A stretch of DNA of 42,619 bases from Caryophanales bacterium (GCA_012840465.1 DULJ01000047.1:1-42619), one strand, 5' to 3'. Positions 11,133 through 19,234 are shown, counted from the first letter of the stretch. Made by a program: numbers and translations. The notes: generated by a model from the sequence alone, not told the origin.

Positions 11133-12068
11133 ATATTGCAGACAAGCAGCCTCCAAGTCTTTAATAACAGCCTCTGTTTCATCCCAATTATAAATTGTTG
11201 CCCCAGATGCCAACGGGTGCCCGCCACCATTATGCTTTTGGGCGATTGTATTAATAATCGGTCCCCGTGAACGCAAACGGACACGAATTTCATTTTTCTC
11301 TTCAACGAAAAAGACCCATGCCAGTACATTCTCAATATTACCTAGTAAGCTTACCAACTGCGAAGCATCAGCCGGTGTAACATTAAACTTTTCCAGCATT
11401 TCTTTTGTTATTGAGATATGGGCTACCCCTGTTGGAAGATGTTTAAAGTTTTGAAGAATATAACCTTGAAGGTGCACGACTTCCGCTGTTGTATTGTACA
11501 GTTCGTCATATAGGGAAGTTGGATCAAACTTATATTCTAATAAGTCTGCCGCATATCTGAGTGTTCTAATATTTGTACTTGGAAAAAGGAATCTGCCCGT
11601 ATCTCCGACAATGCCAGCAAACAGTAGTCTAGCAGCCTTTTCATTAAGTTTTAAACCTTTATCTTTTCCAAACAAAAACAATTCATAAATTAATTCACTC
11701 GTAGAACTCGACGTTGTATCTACCCATAACAGATCACCGTATTGATCATGATTTGGATGGTGATCGATTTTCACTAGCTTTTCCCCAAGCTTATAGCGGT
11801 CATCACTGATCCTTTCTTGATTTGCCGTATCACATATGATAACCAATGCGCCTTTATAATACTCATCTGGGATGCTGTTCATTTCATTCAAGAAAAGTAA
11901 AAAATCATAGGTCTCGCCCACTACATAGACTTCTTTTTCAGGGAAGGAGGCTTTAATCATTTCAGCTAAACCACCCTGGGAACCGATCGCATCCGGATCG
12001 GGACGTACATGACGATGAACAATGATTCTCTGATAACTTTTAATTAACTCTACTATCGCTGCTTTCAT
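11121..12068 (-). CDS. nrnA: Bifunctional oligoribonuclease / pAp phosphatase NrnA
   Basis: Degrades very short RNAs (nanoRNA) to mononucleotides and dephosphorylates 3'-phosphoadenosine 5'-phosphate, a by-product of sulfate assimilation. The 315 residues contain the DHH domain: HRHVRPDPDAIGS at 18-30, D80 in VIICDT, DHH at 102-104, and GDTGRF with D156. All are metal-binding residues for manganese. The DHHA1 substrate-binding domain ends with GGGHPLASGA. The length matches B. subtilis NrnA (YtqI). The ATG has AAGGAG about 6 bases upstream. It is convergent with ytrI, and its final codons overlap the ytrI terminator. Confidence 0.95.
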   Translation of the reverse strand: MKAAIVELIKSYQRIIVHRHVRPDPDAIGSQGGLAEMIKASFPEKEVYVVGETYDFLLFLNEMNSIPDEYYKGALVIICDTANQERISDDRYKLGEKLVKIDHHPNHDQYGDLLWVDTTSSSTSELIYELFLFGKDKGLKLNEKAARLLFAGIVGDTGRFLFPSTNIRTLRYAADLLEYKFDPTSLYDELYNTTAEVVHLQGYILQNFKHLPTGVAHISITKEMLEKFNVTPADASQLVSLLGNIENVLAWVFFVEEKNEIRVRLRSRGPIINTIAQKHNGGGHPLASGATIYNWDETEAVIKDLEAACLQYKKQ

Positions 12069-12194
12069 ACAATTCTCCTTTTTGGAAACTAAAATTTAAC
12101 ATCTAAAATTATAAATCAAATAAGACATTACGACTCTATTTAATGTTACAATAATATTAGAGAAAAGAGAATAAAATTTGGAGGATTTTTACAT

Positions 12195-12500
12195 ATGCCT
12201 ATTTTTGGTGTTCTTTCAGTTCTTTGTTTAACTGCCTATATTTTTTTTAGGGTTAAATATTTCAGAGTGAAACAGCCTTATCATAGACAATGGATCTCAA
12301 GCAAAGCAACGATCGCTCTCGGCTCTTTTATGCTTTTCTTCGGTATCGACCAACTCATTGTTTGGCGGGATAAAGTAGCGATCATTGTCGGCAGCGTTTT
12401 TATAATCGTCGGTCTTGTTTATGCAGTACAAGGCATTAGAACATATAAATTTTATCAGCCAAAAGCTGCTGAAGAAGCTCGGCAACAGTATAAAGGCTAA
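12195..12500 (+). CDS. ytpI: YtpI family membrane protein
   Basis: A 101-residue membrane protein with segments at about 3-19, 36-55 and 59-79, followed by a basic tail (KAAEEARQQYKG). It matches B. subtilis YtpI, a protein of unknown function, in size, topology and position (between nrnA and ytoI). GGAGG lies 8-10 bases before the ATG. It is a single-gene unit: divergent from nrnA, with a strong terminator five bases after the stop. No catalytic motif is visible. Confidence 0.8.
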   Translation: MPIFGVLSVLCLTAYIFFRVKYFRVKQPYHRQWISSKATIALGSFMLFFGIDQLIVWRDKVAIIVGSVFIIVGLVYAVQGIRTYKFYQPKAAEEARQQYKG

Positions 12501-12504
12501 AAAA

Positions 12505-12530
12505 AGGCTGACCCATTGGTCAGCCTCTTT
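12505..12530 (+). terminator. Terminator of ytpI
   Basis: A perfect 9-bp stem AGGCTGACC / GGTCAGCCT with a CATT loop, followed by CTTT. Repeat family A begins two bases further on. Confidence 0.75.
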
Positions 12531-12531
12531 A

Positions 12532-12678
12532 TGTCTAGCTCCAGCGCCCAGCGACTCGTAAACTTCGACCACCTCCCTACGATAAGTCATCATCGATTCG
12601 TTCCACTCATCGTGTTTCCTTTATCTCAGTCGATGGTCTCCAGTTTATACGTCGCTTAACGGGCGCTTCCGCTTTTCT
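12532..12678 (+). repeat. Dispersed repeat family A, copy 2 (full length, first of a tandem pair)
   Basis: A 147-base element from TGTCTAGCTCCAGCGCCC to GGGCGCTTCCGCTTTTCT. The two ends form imperfect inverted repeats: AGCGCCC is followed by AGCGACTCGTAAAC on one side, and the complement reads AGCGCCCGTTAAGCGACG then TATAAAC on the other. Arms are about 35 bases. There is no coding capacity. The middle (around CGATTCGTTCCACTCATCG) differs from copy 3. Confidence 0.9.
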
Positions 12679-12680
12679 AT

Positions 12681-12826
12681 TGTCTAGCTCCAGCGCCCAG
12701 CGACTCGTAAACTTCGACCACCTCCCTACGATAAGTCATCATCGGCTTCTTCGTTCGCCGTGTTTCCTTTATCTCAGTCGATGGTCTCCAGTTTATACGT
12801 CGCTTAACGGGCGCTTCCGCTTTTCT
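12681..12826 (+). repeat. Dispersed repeat family A, copy 3 (full length, second of a tandem pair)
   Basis: It is nearly identical to copy 2 and lies two bases after it in the same orientation. The differences are confined to the central loop (CGGCTTCTTCGTTCGCCG here), where a short hairpin is kept with different sequence. It ends three bases before the ytoI stop codon on the minus strand. Confidence 0.9.
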
Positions 12827-12829
12827 AGC

Positions 12830-14140
12830 TTATCGGTCAATTAATTGTGCCATTAATAATGCTTTTCCTACATTTTTACCTTCATTGTAGACATCTACAT
12901 CAACCTTACCAAATTTCCGGCCGACTTCTAATACTTTGGGATGCACTTCTAAGGTTGTATCAATTTGAACCGGCTTCATAAAGTAAATTGTCAAATTTTC
13001 AATGACAAGGTCACCTTTTTTATAATTCCGTAGAGCACGGCTTCCCGCTTCGGTGACAATCGTTGTAAAGACTCCATAAGAAATCGTTCCAAGGTGGTTT
13101 GTCATTTGCGGAGTTACTTTACATTGGAAAACATTCTGTCCCACATCACTATCTTCTACGAATTGGCTGGTTACGATATCATCGATAGTATCCCCGACTT
13201 GTGGCTGTCTTTGAATAACCTGTAATGCCTTTAAAACATCCTGACGGCTGACAATTCCAAGTAAACGATGATGATCATCTATAACCGGCAATAGTTCAAT
13301 GCCTTCCCAAACCATTTGATGGGCGGAGTTGGCAACAGAAGTACGTGCATTTACGGTGATTGGATTTTTGGTCATGACTTTTTCAATCATTATTTTTCGA
13401 TCAACCCCCATTACGTCCTTCGAGGTTACCATCCCTTGTACTTTCATATTATCGTCAACAACCGGAAATCTACTATGCTTCGTTTCATCGTTTAATTCAA
13501 ACCACTTATCAACCTCATCCGTTGTTTTCATGAAGAATGTGCGCTCAACTGAAGTTAAAATATCATCGACAACAACGATTTCTTTTTTGATTAATTGGTC
13601 ATAAATGGCCCGGTTAATCATCGTAGCCACGGTAAACGTATCATAGCTTGTTGAAATGATCGGCAGCTTTTTCTCATCCGCCAATTGTTTAACATTGTCA
13701 TCCGCGTCGAAACCACCAGTGATAAGAACAGCCGATCCAGCTTTAATCGCTTCTTCATGGGCTTTATCGCGGTTACCAACGATTAGAAGGTCACCTGCCC
13801 CTACATAGCGGAGCATAGCCTCCAATTTCATCGCACCGATTACAAATTGGTTTAACGTTTTGTGAAGACCATCTCTTCCACCCAAAACTTGTCCATCAAC
13901 AATATTAACAATTTCAGCATAAGTAAGCTTTTCAATATTTTCTTTTTTCTTCTTTTCAATCCGAATTGTGCCAACCCGTTCAATCGTACTGACTAATCCT
14001 TTGTTTTCAGCATCCTTTATTGCTCTGTAGGCTGTCCCTTCGCTTACATTTAAATCCTTTGCAACCTGCCGAACGGATATTTTATTCCCTACCGTTAAAG
14101 ATTCAATATGTTGTAGTATTTGTTCATGCTTAGTAGCCAA
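12830..14140 (-). CDS. ytoI: YtoI: winged-helix, DRTGG, CBS pair and hotdog domain protein
   Basis: A multi-domain putative regulator of unknown ligand. In order it has an N-terminal winged-helix DNA-binding domain (about 1-60, SVRQVAKDLNVSEGTAYRAI), a DRTGG domain (about 75-180, GRDGLHKTLNQFVIGAM), a pair of CBS domains (about 185-305, RFPVVDDNMKVQGMVTSKD and LLPVIDDHHRLLGIVSRQD; these usually bind adenine nucleotides), and a C-terminal thioesterase-like hotdog fold (about 315-436). The longest frame begins 11 codons upstream without a good ribosome site; TTG at 14140 follows GGTGAGAG and gives the family N-terminus (M)ATKHEQIL. A strong sigma-A promoter lies upstream. A family A repeat replaces any clear terminator. 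Confidence 0.92.
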   Translation of the reverse strand: MATKHEQILQHIESLTVGNKISVRQVAKDLNVSEGTAYRAIKDAENKGLVSTIERVGTIRIEKKKKENIEKLTYAEIVNIVDGQVLGGRDGLHKTLNQFVIGAMKLEAMLRYVGAGDLLIVGNRDKAHEEAIKAGSAVLITGGFDADDNVKQLADEKKLPIISTSYDTFTVATMINRAIYDQLIKKEIVVVDDILTSVERTFFMKTTDEVDKWFELNDETKHSRFPVVDDNMKVQGMVTSKDVMGVDRKIMIEKVMTKNPITVNARTSVANSAHQMVWEGIELLPVIDDHHRLLGIVSRQDVLKALQVIQRQPQVGDTIDDIVTSQFVEDSDVGQNVFQCKVTPQMTNHLGTISYGVFTTIVTEAGSRALRNYKKGDLVIENLTIYFMKPVQIDTTLEVHPKVLEVGRKFGKVDVDVYNEGKNVGKALLMAQLIDR

Positions 14141-14199
14141 CTCTCTCACCATACCTTTAGTGAAACTTTGCAACTTTATGCAAAATCTGTGTTCATTTT

Positions 14200-14228
14200 A
14201 TTATACTTGTTGAAAGAGTTGACTTCAA
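14200..14228 (-). promoter_or_regulatory. Sigma-A promoter of ytoI
   Basis: On the minus strand, TTGAAG, a 17-base spacer and TATAAT, about 60 bases before the TTG start. It lies between the ytkL stop and ytoI, so ytoI is transcribed separately. Confidence 0.7.
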
Positions 14229-14264
14229 TGGATTGGAGCGATAAATACTATTATTGTCACATCC

Positions 14265-14942
14265 TTATAGCTCAATAAATTCTCCTGGGTTTAACAACTT
14301 ACCGTTTTCAAGTTTTGCAACAAACCCAGCACCATCCTGTTTGATTACTGGGAATGTATTAAAATGAATGGGAACAACAGTTTTGGCGTTTACCCATTTT
14401 GCAGCAAGCCGTGCATCCTCTGGTCCCATTGTAAAATTGTCTCCAATTGGCAAGAATGCGACATCAATATTATTTAGTTCACCGATGAGCTTCATATCTG
14501 AAAAAAGAGCTGTATCACCAGCATGATAAATTGTTTTTCCTTCATTCGAAAATAAAATTCCAGAAGGCATCCCTGTATAAATAAATTCCTTTTTTTCTTC
14601 ATTGGCGATAGAGGAGCCGTGGAAAGCTTGGGTAAATTTTACTTTTCCAAAGTCAAATTGATAAGAACCGCCAATATGCATCGGATGCACGTTAAGACCT
14701 TGCCAGCCTAGATAAACCGCCAATTCGTTTGGCGCTACAACTAACGCATTATTTTTTTTGGCTAATTCGATTGTATCGCCTACGTGGTCACTATGACCGT
14801 GTGTCAAAAGAATCACATCTACTTGCAATTCATCAGCATTTAAATTGCATAAACCGTTCCCTGTAATGAACGGATCAATAATAATCCTTTTTCCTTCTGT
14901 TTCAATTAAAACAACCGCATGTCCATGAAATGAAACTTTCAT
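14265..14942 (-). CDS. ytkL: Metal-dependent hydrolase, UPF0173 (YtkL)
   Basis: A 225-residue metallo-beta-lactamase-fold hydrolase of the UPF0173 family; the physiological substrate is not known. Metal ligands are visible in the N-terminal HGHAVVLIE, in [10 protein letters not shown] at about 47-56 (HxHxDH signature), in the HAGDTALF motif and in the C-terminal [10 protein letters not shown]. The ATG start has AGAGGAG about 11 bases upstream. It lies between ytoI (same strand, own promoter) and a divergent M24 peptidase gene. The length is normal for the family. Confidence 0.93.
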   Translation of the reverse strand: MKVSFHGHAVVLIETEGKRIIIDPFITGNGLCNLNADELQVDVILLTHGHSDHVGDTIELAKKNNALVVAPNELAVYLGWQGLNVHPMHIGGSYQFDFGKVKFTQAFHGSSIANEEKKEFIYTGMPSGILFSNEGKTIYHAGDTALFSDMKLIGELNNIDVAFLPIGDNFTMGPEDARLAAKWVNAKTVVPIHFNTFPVIKQDGAGFVAKLENGKLLNPGEFIEL

Positions 14943-15104
14943 TTTAGGTCACTCCTCTTACTATATTCTTACTAACATTACTACGACATTACTAGTCATT
15001 TTCCTTCTAATCATTCATTTTATGGTCATAATGCTTACTTAATAACCGCATATTTGGTAAATTTATCTTTAGAATTACTTTTATGATTAAAAAGGATGGG
15101 TCCG

Positions 15105-16202
15105 ATGGAAAAACGTATTAATGAACTTACAAAATGGCTAAAACAAGAAAATATCGAGTTTGCTTTTATTACGTCAACAGCAAATATTTTTTATTTAAGT
15201 AAATTTTACACGCACCCACATGAACGGGTTGCTGGAGTTGGTGTGTTTCAAACTGAAGAACCGTTTATGGTTTGCCCAAAGATGGAAATGGCATCCGCTA
15301 AAAATGCCGGATGGAGGTTTGAAATTATTGGATACGATGACACCGAAAACCCTTGGACGTTTATTCAGAAGGCTATTGAAAACAGAAATGTTTCGGTTTC
15401 CGCCATTGCGATTGAAAAAGATCATCTATCTTTTGAGCGTGGTGAAAAGCTGCAAGGTTTTTTTCCGAATGTTGTTTTTAAGGCTGCTGAAGAAAAGTTA
15501 AATGAACTTCGTTTAATAAAAGATAAATCAGAGCTTGCGATTTTACGTGAAGCAGCTAAACTCGCTGACTTTGGGGTTGAGGTTGGAGTCAATGCCATTA
15601 AAGAAAACGTATCCGAATTAGAAATTGTAGCGAAGATTGAATACGAGTTAAAGAAAAAAGGGATTAGGGACATGTCATTTTCAACGATGGTGTTGACGGG
15701 TGCGAAAACAGCAGCCCCTCACGGTGTCCCTAGTCTTGATAAGATTCAAAAAGGTGACCTTGTGCTGTTTGACCTGGGTGTTATCTTTGATGGCTACTGC
15801 TCTGATATTACGAGAACGGTTGCTTATCATTCAATTAACGAAAAACAGCAGGGAATTTATGACACTGTATTAAAAGCTCAGTTGGCGGCTGTCGAGGCAA
15901 GCAAACCTAGAACGGAAATCGGCAAAATAGACAAAGCTGCCCGTGATATTATTCGTGCTGCAGGCTATGGAGAATTTTTCACACATCGAATCGGCCACGG
16001 TTTAGGCATTGATGTCCATGAGTTCCCTTCTTTAAATGCAACGAATACAAAGCCATTAAGAACGGGCATGTGCTACACAATTGAACCTGGTATCTATATT
16101 CCAGAAATCGGCGGGGTTCGAATCGAGGATGATATTTATATTACGGATAGCGGTGCTGAGGTATTGACGAAATATCCGAAAGAGCTGCAGATTGTAAAAT
16201 AG
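15105..16202 (+). CDS. M24 family metallopeptidase, Xaa-Pro dipeptidase type
   Basis: A probable prolidase or Xaa-Pro aminopeptidase that cleaves the bond before proline in short peptides, in the cytoplasm. The 365 residues have a creatinase-type N-terminal domain (about 1-130) and a pita-bread catalytic domain. The five metal ligands are visible: aspartates in LFDLGVIFDGYCSDITRT, the histidine in HRIGHGLGIDVHEFP, and glutamates in YTIEPGIYIP and GGVRIEDDI. It resembles B. subtilis YkvY most closely, from memory. An ATG nine bases upstream falls inside the AAAGGATGG ribosome site; ATG at 15105 has normal spacing. Divergent from ytkL. No ordinary terminator follows; the 52-bp repeat array starts 25 bases after the stop. 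Confidence 0.9.
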   Translation: MEKRINELTKWLKQENIEFAFITSTANIFYLSKFYTHPHERVAGVGVFQTEEPFMVCPKMEMASAKNAGWRFEIIGYDDTENPWTFIQKAIENRNVSVSAIAIEKDHLSFERGEKLQGFFPNVVFKAAEEKLNELRLIKDKSELAILREAAKLADFGVEVGVNAIKENVSELEIVAKIEYELKKKGIRDMSFSTMVLTGAKTAAPHGVPSLDKIQKGDLVLFDLGVIFDGYCSDITRTVAYHSINEKQQGIYDTVLKAQLAAVEASKPRTEIGKIDKAARDIIRAAGYGEFFTHRIGHGLGIDVHEFPSLNATNTKPLRTGMCYTIEPGIYIPEIGGVRIEDDIYITDSGAEVLTKYPKELQIVK

Positions 16203-16226
16203 GGTTTATGTTGTGTGCGCTCATAC

Positions 16227-16866
16227 TTTGACTCCCGTTTTTAGGTTGAGAACGTCATTACGGGCGTCAAACAGACTCTTTGATTCCCATTTTTGGGTTG
16301 GGAACGTCGCTACGGGCGTCAAACGGACTCTTTGATTCCCATTTTTGGGTTGGGAACGTCGCTACGGGTGTCAAACGGACTCTTTGATTCCCATTTTTGG
16401 GTTGGGAACGTCGCTACGGGCGTCAAACGGACTCTTTGATTCCCGTTTTTGGGTTGAGAACGTCATTACGGGCGTCAAACAGATTCTTTGATTCCCGTTT
16501 TTGGGTTGAGAACGTCATTACGGGCGTCAAACGGACTCTTTGATTCCCGTTTTTGGGTTGGGAACGTCATTACGGGCGTCAAACAGACTCTTTGATTCCC
16601 GTTTTTGGGTTGGGAACGTCATTACGGGCGTCAAACGGACTCTTTGACTCCCGTTTTTGTGTCGGAAGTCCCTTCTCGGGCGTCAAACAGACTCTTTGAC
16701 TCCCGTTTTTAGGTTGAGAACGTCATTACGGGCGTCAAACAGACTCTTTGATTCCCATTTTTGGGTTGGGAACATCGCTACGGGTGTCAAACGGACTCTT
16801 TGATTCCCATTTTTGGGTTGGGAACGTCGCTACGGGTGTCAAACGGACTCTTTGATTCCCGTTTTC
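16227..16866. repeat. 52-bp tandem repeat array, 12 full units plus a partial unit
   Basis: Units start at 16227, 16279, 16331, 16383, 16435, 16487, 16539, 16591, 16643, 16695, 16747 and 16799, every one exactly 52 bases. A thirteenth begins at 16851 and diverges after about 15 bases. Each unit runs TTTGAYTCCCRT, a loop of about 21 bases, ACGGGYGTCAAA, then CRGAYTC. The two arms form a 12-bp inverted repeat with one or two mismatches or wobbles, so the array can fold into 12 regularly spaced hairpins on either strand. It fills most of the space between the convergent M24 peptidase and ald genes. Because 52 is not a multiple of three, a repeated peptide is unlikely, and no long frame runs through. 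Function unknown. Confidence 0.95.
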
Positions 16867-16959
16867 CGCTTTGACAAGGGTTTCGGCGACGTTCATTCCA
16901 TGTATACATGTATAACTGCAACTTTATAAGAGGGGAATGTGATTTTCTTATACAATCAA

Positions 16960-18078
16960 TTATTGTCTTAAAAGTCTTGCAGCATCATGATGCTCAAGTC
17001 CATGTGCATCAGCTACCGCTTTATAGGTTACCAAACCATTTAGAGTATTTACTCCCTTTAATAAAGATCCATTCTCCAAACAAGCTTTCTGATAGCCTTT
17101 ATTGGCAATTTGAAGGGCATAGGGAACCGTTACATTTGTCAGGGCAATCGTTGCTGTTCGTGGAACGGCTCCAGGCATATTGGCAACCGCATAATGGACA
17201 ATGCCATGCTTTTCAAACGTTGGATTGGAATGCGTTGTGATCCGGTCAATTGTCTCGACAATTCCACCTTGATCAACAGCAACATCAACAATCACTGAGC
17301 CTGGTGACATCGATTTGACCATATCCTCTGTTAGCAATTGTGGTGCCCTTGCTCCATGTATTAATACCGCCCCAATAACTAGATCAGACTCTTTAACAGC
17401 TTCAGCAATATTATACGGATTTGACGTTAATGTTTTGATCCCTGTACCAAAGATATCATCCAATTGTCGTAAACGTTCAGGACTCACGTCAATGATCGTT
17501 ACATCGGCCCCTAATCCAACTGCTATTTTAGCCGCATTCGTTCCTACAACGCCGCCACCGATAATGGTGACCTTTCCCCGTTTCACACCTGGTACACCCG
17601 CCAATAAAATCCCTTTACCTCCCTTTGGCTTTTCTAAAAACTGGGCCCCAATTTGGGTAGCCATTCTGCCGGCCACCTCACTCATCGGTGTTAACAGCGG
17701 GAGTGTGTGGTTTGATAATTCAACCGTCTCATAGGCAATGGCTACCACTTTGTTTTTCACCAATTCTTTAGTTAATTCTGGTTCCGGAGCAAGATGTAAA
17801 TAAGTAAAAAGAATGAATCCTTCACGGAGATAATGGTATTCCTCTTTTATCGGTTCTTTCACCTTCATTACCATTTCCATGGACCAAGCTTCCTTAGCGG
17901 TATCAACAATTGTGGCTCCAGCTTCTATATATTGATCGTCCGCAAAACCTGAACCCACTCCTGCCCCGCTTTGAACATAAACTTCGTGTCCAGATTTCAC
18001 TAAATGAACAGCTCCAGACGGCGTCATCGCGACACGATTTTCATTGTTCTTAATTTCTGCCGGTATTCCAATACGCAT
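16960..18078 (-). CDS. ald: Alanine dehydrogenase
   Basis: NAD-dependent, reversible deamination of L-alanine to pyruvate and ammonia; in B. subtilis it is needed for alanine use and normal sporulation. The 372 residues show the N-terminal substrate domain ([20 protein letters not shown] with R15, the catalytic lysine in KVKEPI near 73-77 and the histidine in TYLHLAPE near 96) and the NAD-binding [19 protein letters not shown]. The ATG has AGGGAGG about 8 bases upstream. It stands alone: the array lies downstream and a divergent stress-protein pair lies upstream. The length is close to the family norm of about 370-378. Confidence 0.96.
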   Translation of the reverse strand: MRIGIPAEIKNNENRVAMTPSGAVHLVKSGHEVYVQSGAGVGSGFADDQYIEAGATIVDTAKEAWSMEMVMKVKEPIKEEYHYLREGFILFTYLHLAPEPELTKELVKNKVVAIAYETVELSNHTLPLLTPMSEVAGRMATQIGAQFLEKPKGGKGILLAGVPGVKRGKVTIIGGGVVGTNAAKIAVGLGADVTIIDVSPERLRQLDDIFGTGIKTLTSNPYNIAEAVKESDLVIGAVLIHGARAPQLLTEDMVKSMSPGSVIVDVAVDQGGIVETIDRITTHSNPTFEKHGIVHYAVANMPGAVPRTATIALTNVTVPYALQIANKGYQKACLENGSLLKGVNTLNGLVTYKAVADAHGLEHHDAARLLRQ

Positions 18079-18132
18079 GCTAATTCCTCCCTAAACTAAG
18101 CTCAAATTTTTTCACTATTTCTTCATTTTTTA

Positions 18133-18163
18133 TTGATTTATCTAAAAAATTAAATGATATAAT
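18133..18163 (+). promoter_or_regulatory. Possible promoter of the universal stress protein pair
   Basis: A perfect TATAAT at 18158-18163 with TTGATT 19 bases upstream. The -10 is convincing but the spacing is long, so an activator or another sigma factor is possible. Confidence 0.4.
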
Positions 18164-18208
18164 AAACTTGTAATAGATGGATAATCTGTTAAAATTGGGG
18201 GTATCACA

Positions 18209-18658
18209 ATGAGTTTAGCTTACAAAAACATTTTGGTAGCGATCGACGGTTCAAAGGAATCTGAAAAGGCGTTTAAGAAAGCACTTGCTATCGCAAAGCT
18301 TAATGATGCCAAACTAATGATCACACATATTATTGATGTTAAAACAGTTTCACCGGTTAAGATCTATGATAGTTCTGTTGAGGAGCGTGCAGAAGCTTTC
18401 GCAAATCAGCTTTTAGCGTCCCATAAAAAGGAAGCGGAGGATACAGGTTTATCTAACGTAGAATTAATTATTGAACACGGTTCTCCAAAAGTAAAGATTG
18501 CTAAAGAGATCGCTCCAAAACATAATGTTGATTTAATTGTATGTGGGGCAACCGGATTAAATGCAATAGAACGTTTATTCATTGGAAGTGTTTCCGAACA
18601 TATCACCCGCTACGCAAAGTGTAATGTACTCGTTGTCCGCTCAAATGAAGTAGAATAA
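18209..18658 (+). CDS. Universal stress protein (UspA family), first of a tandem pair
   Basis: A 149-residue single-domain Usp protein. The N-terminal strand NILVAIDGSKES and the C-terminal G-2X-G-9X-G-S motif (GATGLNAIERLFIGSVSEH, about 115-133) indicate the ATP-binding class. Usp proteins are induced by starvation or stress; individual roles vary and none can be assigned here. Shine-Dalgarno GGGGG precedes the ATG. It is followed after 27 bases by a close paralogue that keeps the same N-terminus (MSLAYKNIL) and the block EIAPKHNVDLIVCGATGLNA, so the pair arose by duplication. Divergent from ald. Confidence 0.92.
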   Translation: MSLAYKNILVAIDGSKESEKAFKKALAIAKLNDAKLMITHIIDVKTVSPVKIYDSSVEERAEAFANQLLASHKKEAEDTGLSNVELIIEHGSPKVKIAKEIAPKHNVDLIVCGATGLNAIERLFIGSVSEHITRYAKCNVLVVRSNEVE

Positions 18659-18685
18659 GAGACAAAAAAATTGGAGGAATATAAC

Positions 18686-19135
18686 ATGAGTTTAGCTTAC
18701 AAAAATATTTTAATTGCCATTGATGGTTCAAAAGAAGCGGAAAAAGCTTTCAAGAAAGCACTTGCTATCGCAAAAACAAACGATGCTAAACTGTTAATTA
18801 CCCATATAATTGATACCAGATCCTACGCTACTGTGGAGGCGTATGACCATAATATTGCAGAGCGTGCTGAAGAATTCGCTAATGATTTGTTAGAATCACA
18901 TAAAAAAGAAGCAATTGAGGCCGGTCTTACTAATGTTGAAATCATTCTTGAATTCGGCTCACCAAAAGTAAAAATCTCAAAAGAAATCGCTCCGAAACAT
19001 AATGTTGATTTAATCGTTTGTGGTGCAACCGGATTAAATGCAGTGGAACGTTTCTTCATGGGAAGTGTATCCGAACATATCACCCGCTATGCAAAATGTA
19101 ACGTACTCATTGTCCGCTCAGAAGTTGATGAATAA
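18686..19135 (+). CDS. Universal stress protein (UspA family), second of a tandem pair
   Basis: Paralogue of the preceding gene, also 149 residues, with the same ATP-binding motif (GATGLNAVERFFMGSVSEH). Most differences fall at about residues 40-75. The frame extends five codons further upstream, but ATG at 18686 has GGAGG 8-10 bases before it and the same N-terminus as the first copy. Probably cotranscribed with it. The stop codon is followed immediately by a short family A repeat and no ordinary plus-strand terminator. Confidence 0.92.
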   Translation: MSLAYKNILIAIDGSKEAEKAFKKALAIAKTNDAKLLITHIIDTRSYATVEAYDHNIAERAEEFANDLLESHKKEAIEAGLTNVEIILEFGSPKVKISKEIAPKHNVDLIVCGATGLNAVERFFMGSVSEHITRYAKCNVLIVRSEVDE

Positions 19136-19186
19136 GAAAAGCACAAGCGCTCGTTTTTCGAGTCGCTAGGCGCTAGAGCTAGACAA
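19136..19186 (-). repeat. Dispersed repeat family A, short copy 4
   Basis: An internally deleted, reversed copy of about 51 bases from AAAAGCACAAGCGC to GGCGCTAGAGCTAGACAA. The two ends are kept and the middle is short (TCGTTTTTCGAGTCGCTA, with a small CGTTTTTCG hairpin). It begins one base after the stop codon of the second usp gene. Confidence 0.75.
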
Positions 19187-19201
19187 TGGAGCTCAAACAG
19201 A

Positions 19202-19234
19202 TAAAAAAGCGTTGGGTATTAGTTGCCCAACGCT
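19202..19234 (-). terminator. Terminator of argH that includes its stop codon
   Basis: A perfect 9-bp stem AGCGTTGGG / CCCAACGCT followed on the minus strand by TTTTTTAT. The argH stop TAA lies in the 8-base loop, so the last codons of argH form one side of the stem. Confidence 0.85.

Noticed and set aside
12297-12593. Minus-strand open frame of 98 codons over ytpI and the repeat
   Set aside because: It runs through the ytpI gene, its terminator and a family A repeat without a ribosome site.
15220-15501. Alternative plus-strand frame inside the M24 peptidase gene
   Set aside because: It overlaps a complete peptidase with all metal ligands in the main frame; no ribosome site.
16227-16866. 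CRISPR array
   Set aside because: The units are contiguous 52-mers with no unique spacers, and no cas genes are present; variation is by point changes between unit types.
16899-16910. 12-bp palindrome CATGTATACATG downstream of ald
   Set aside because: It has no T run or second copy nearby; too short and AT-rich to interpret.
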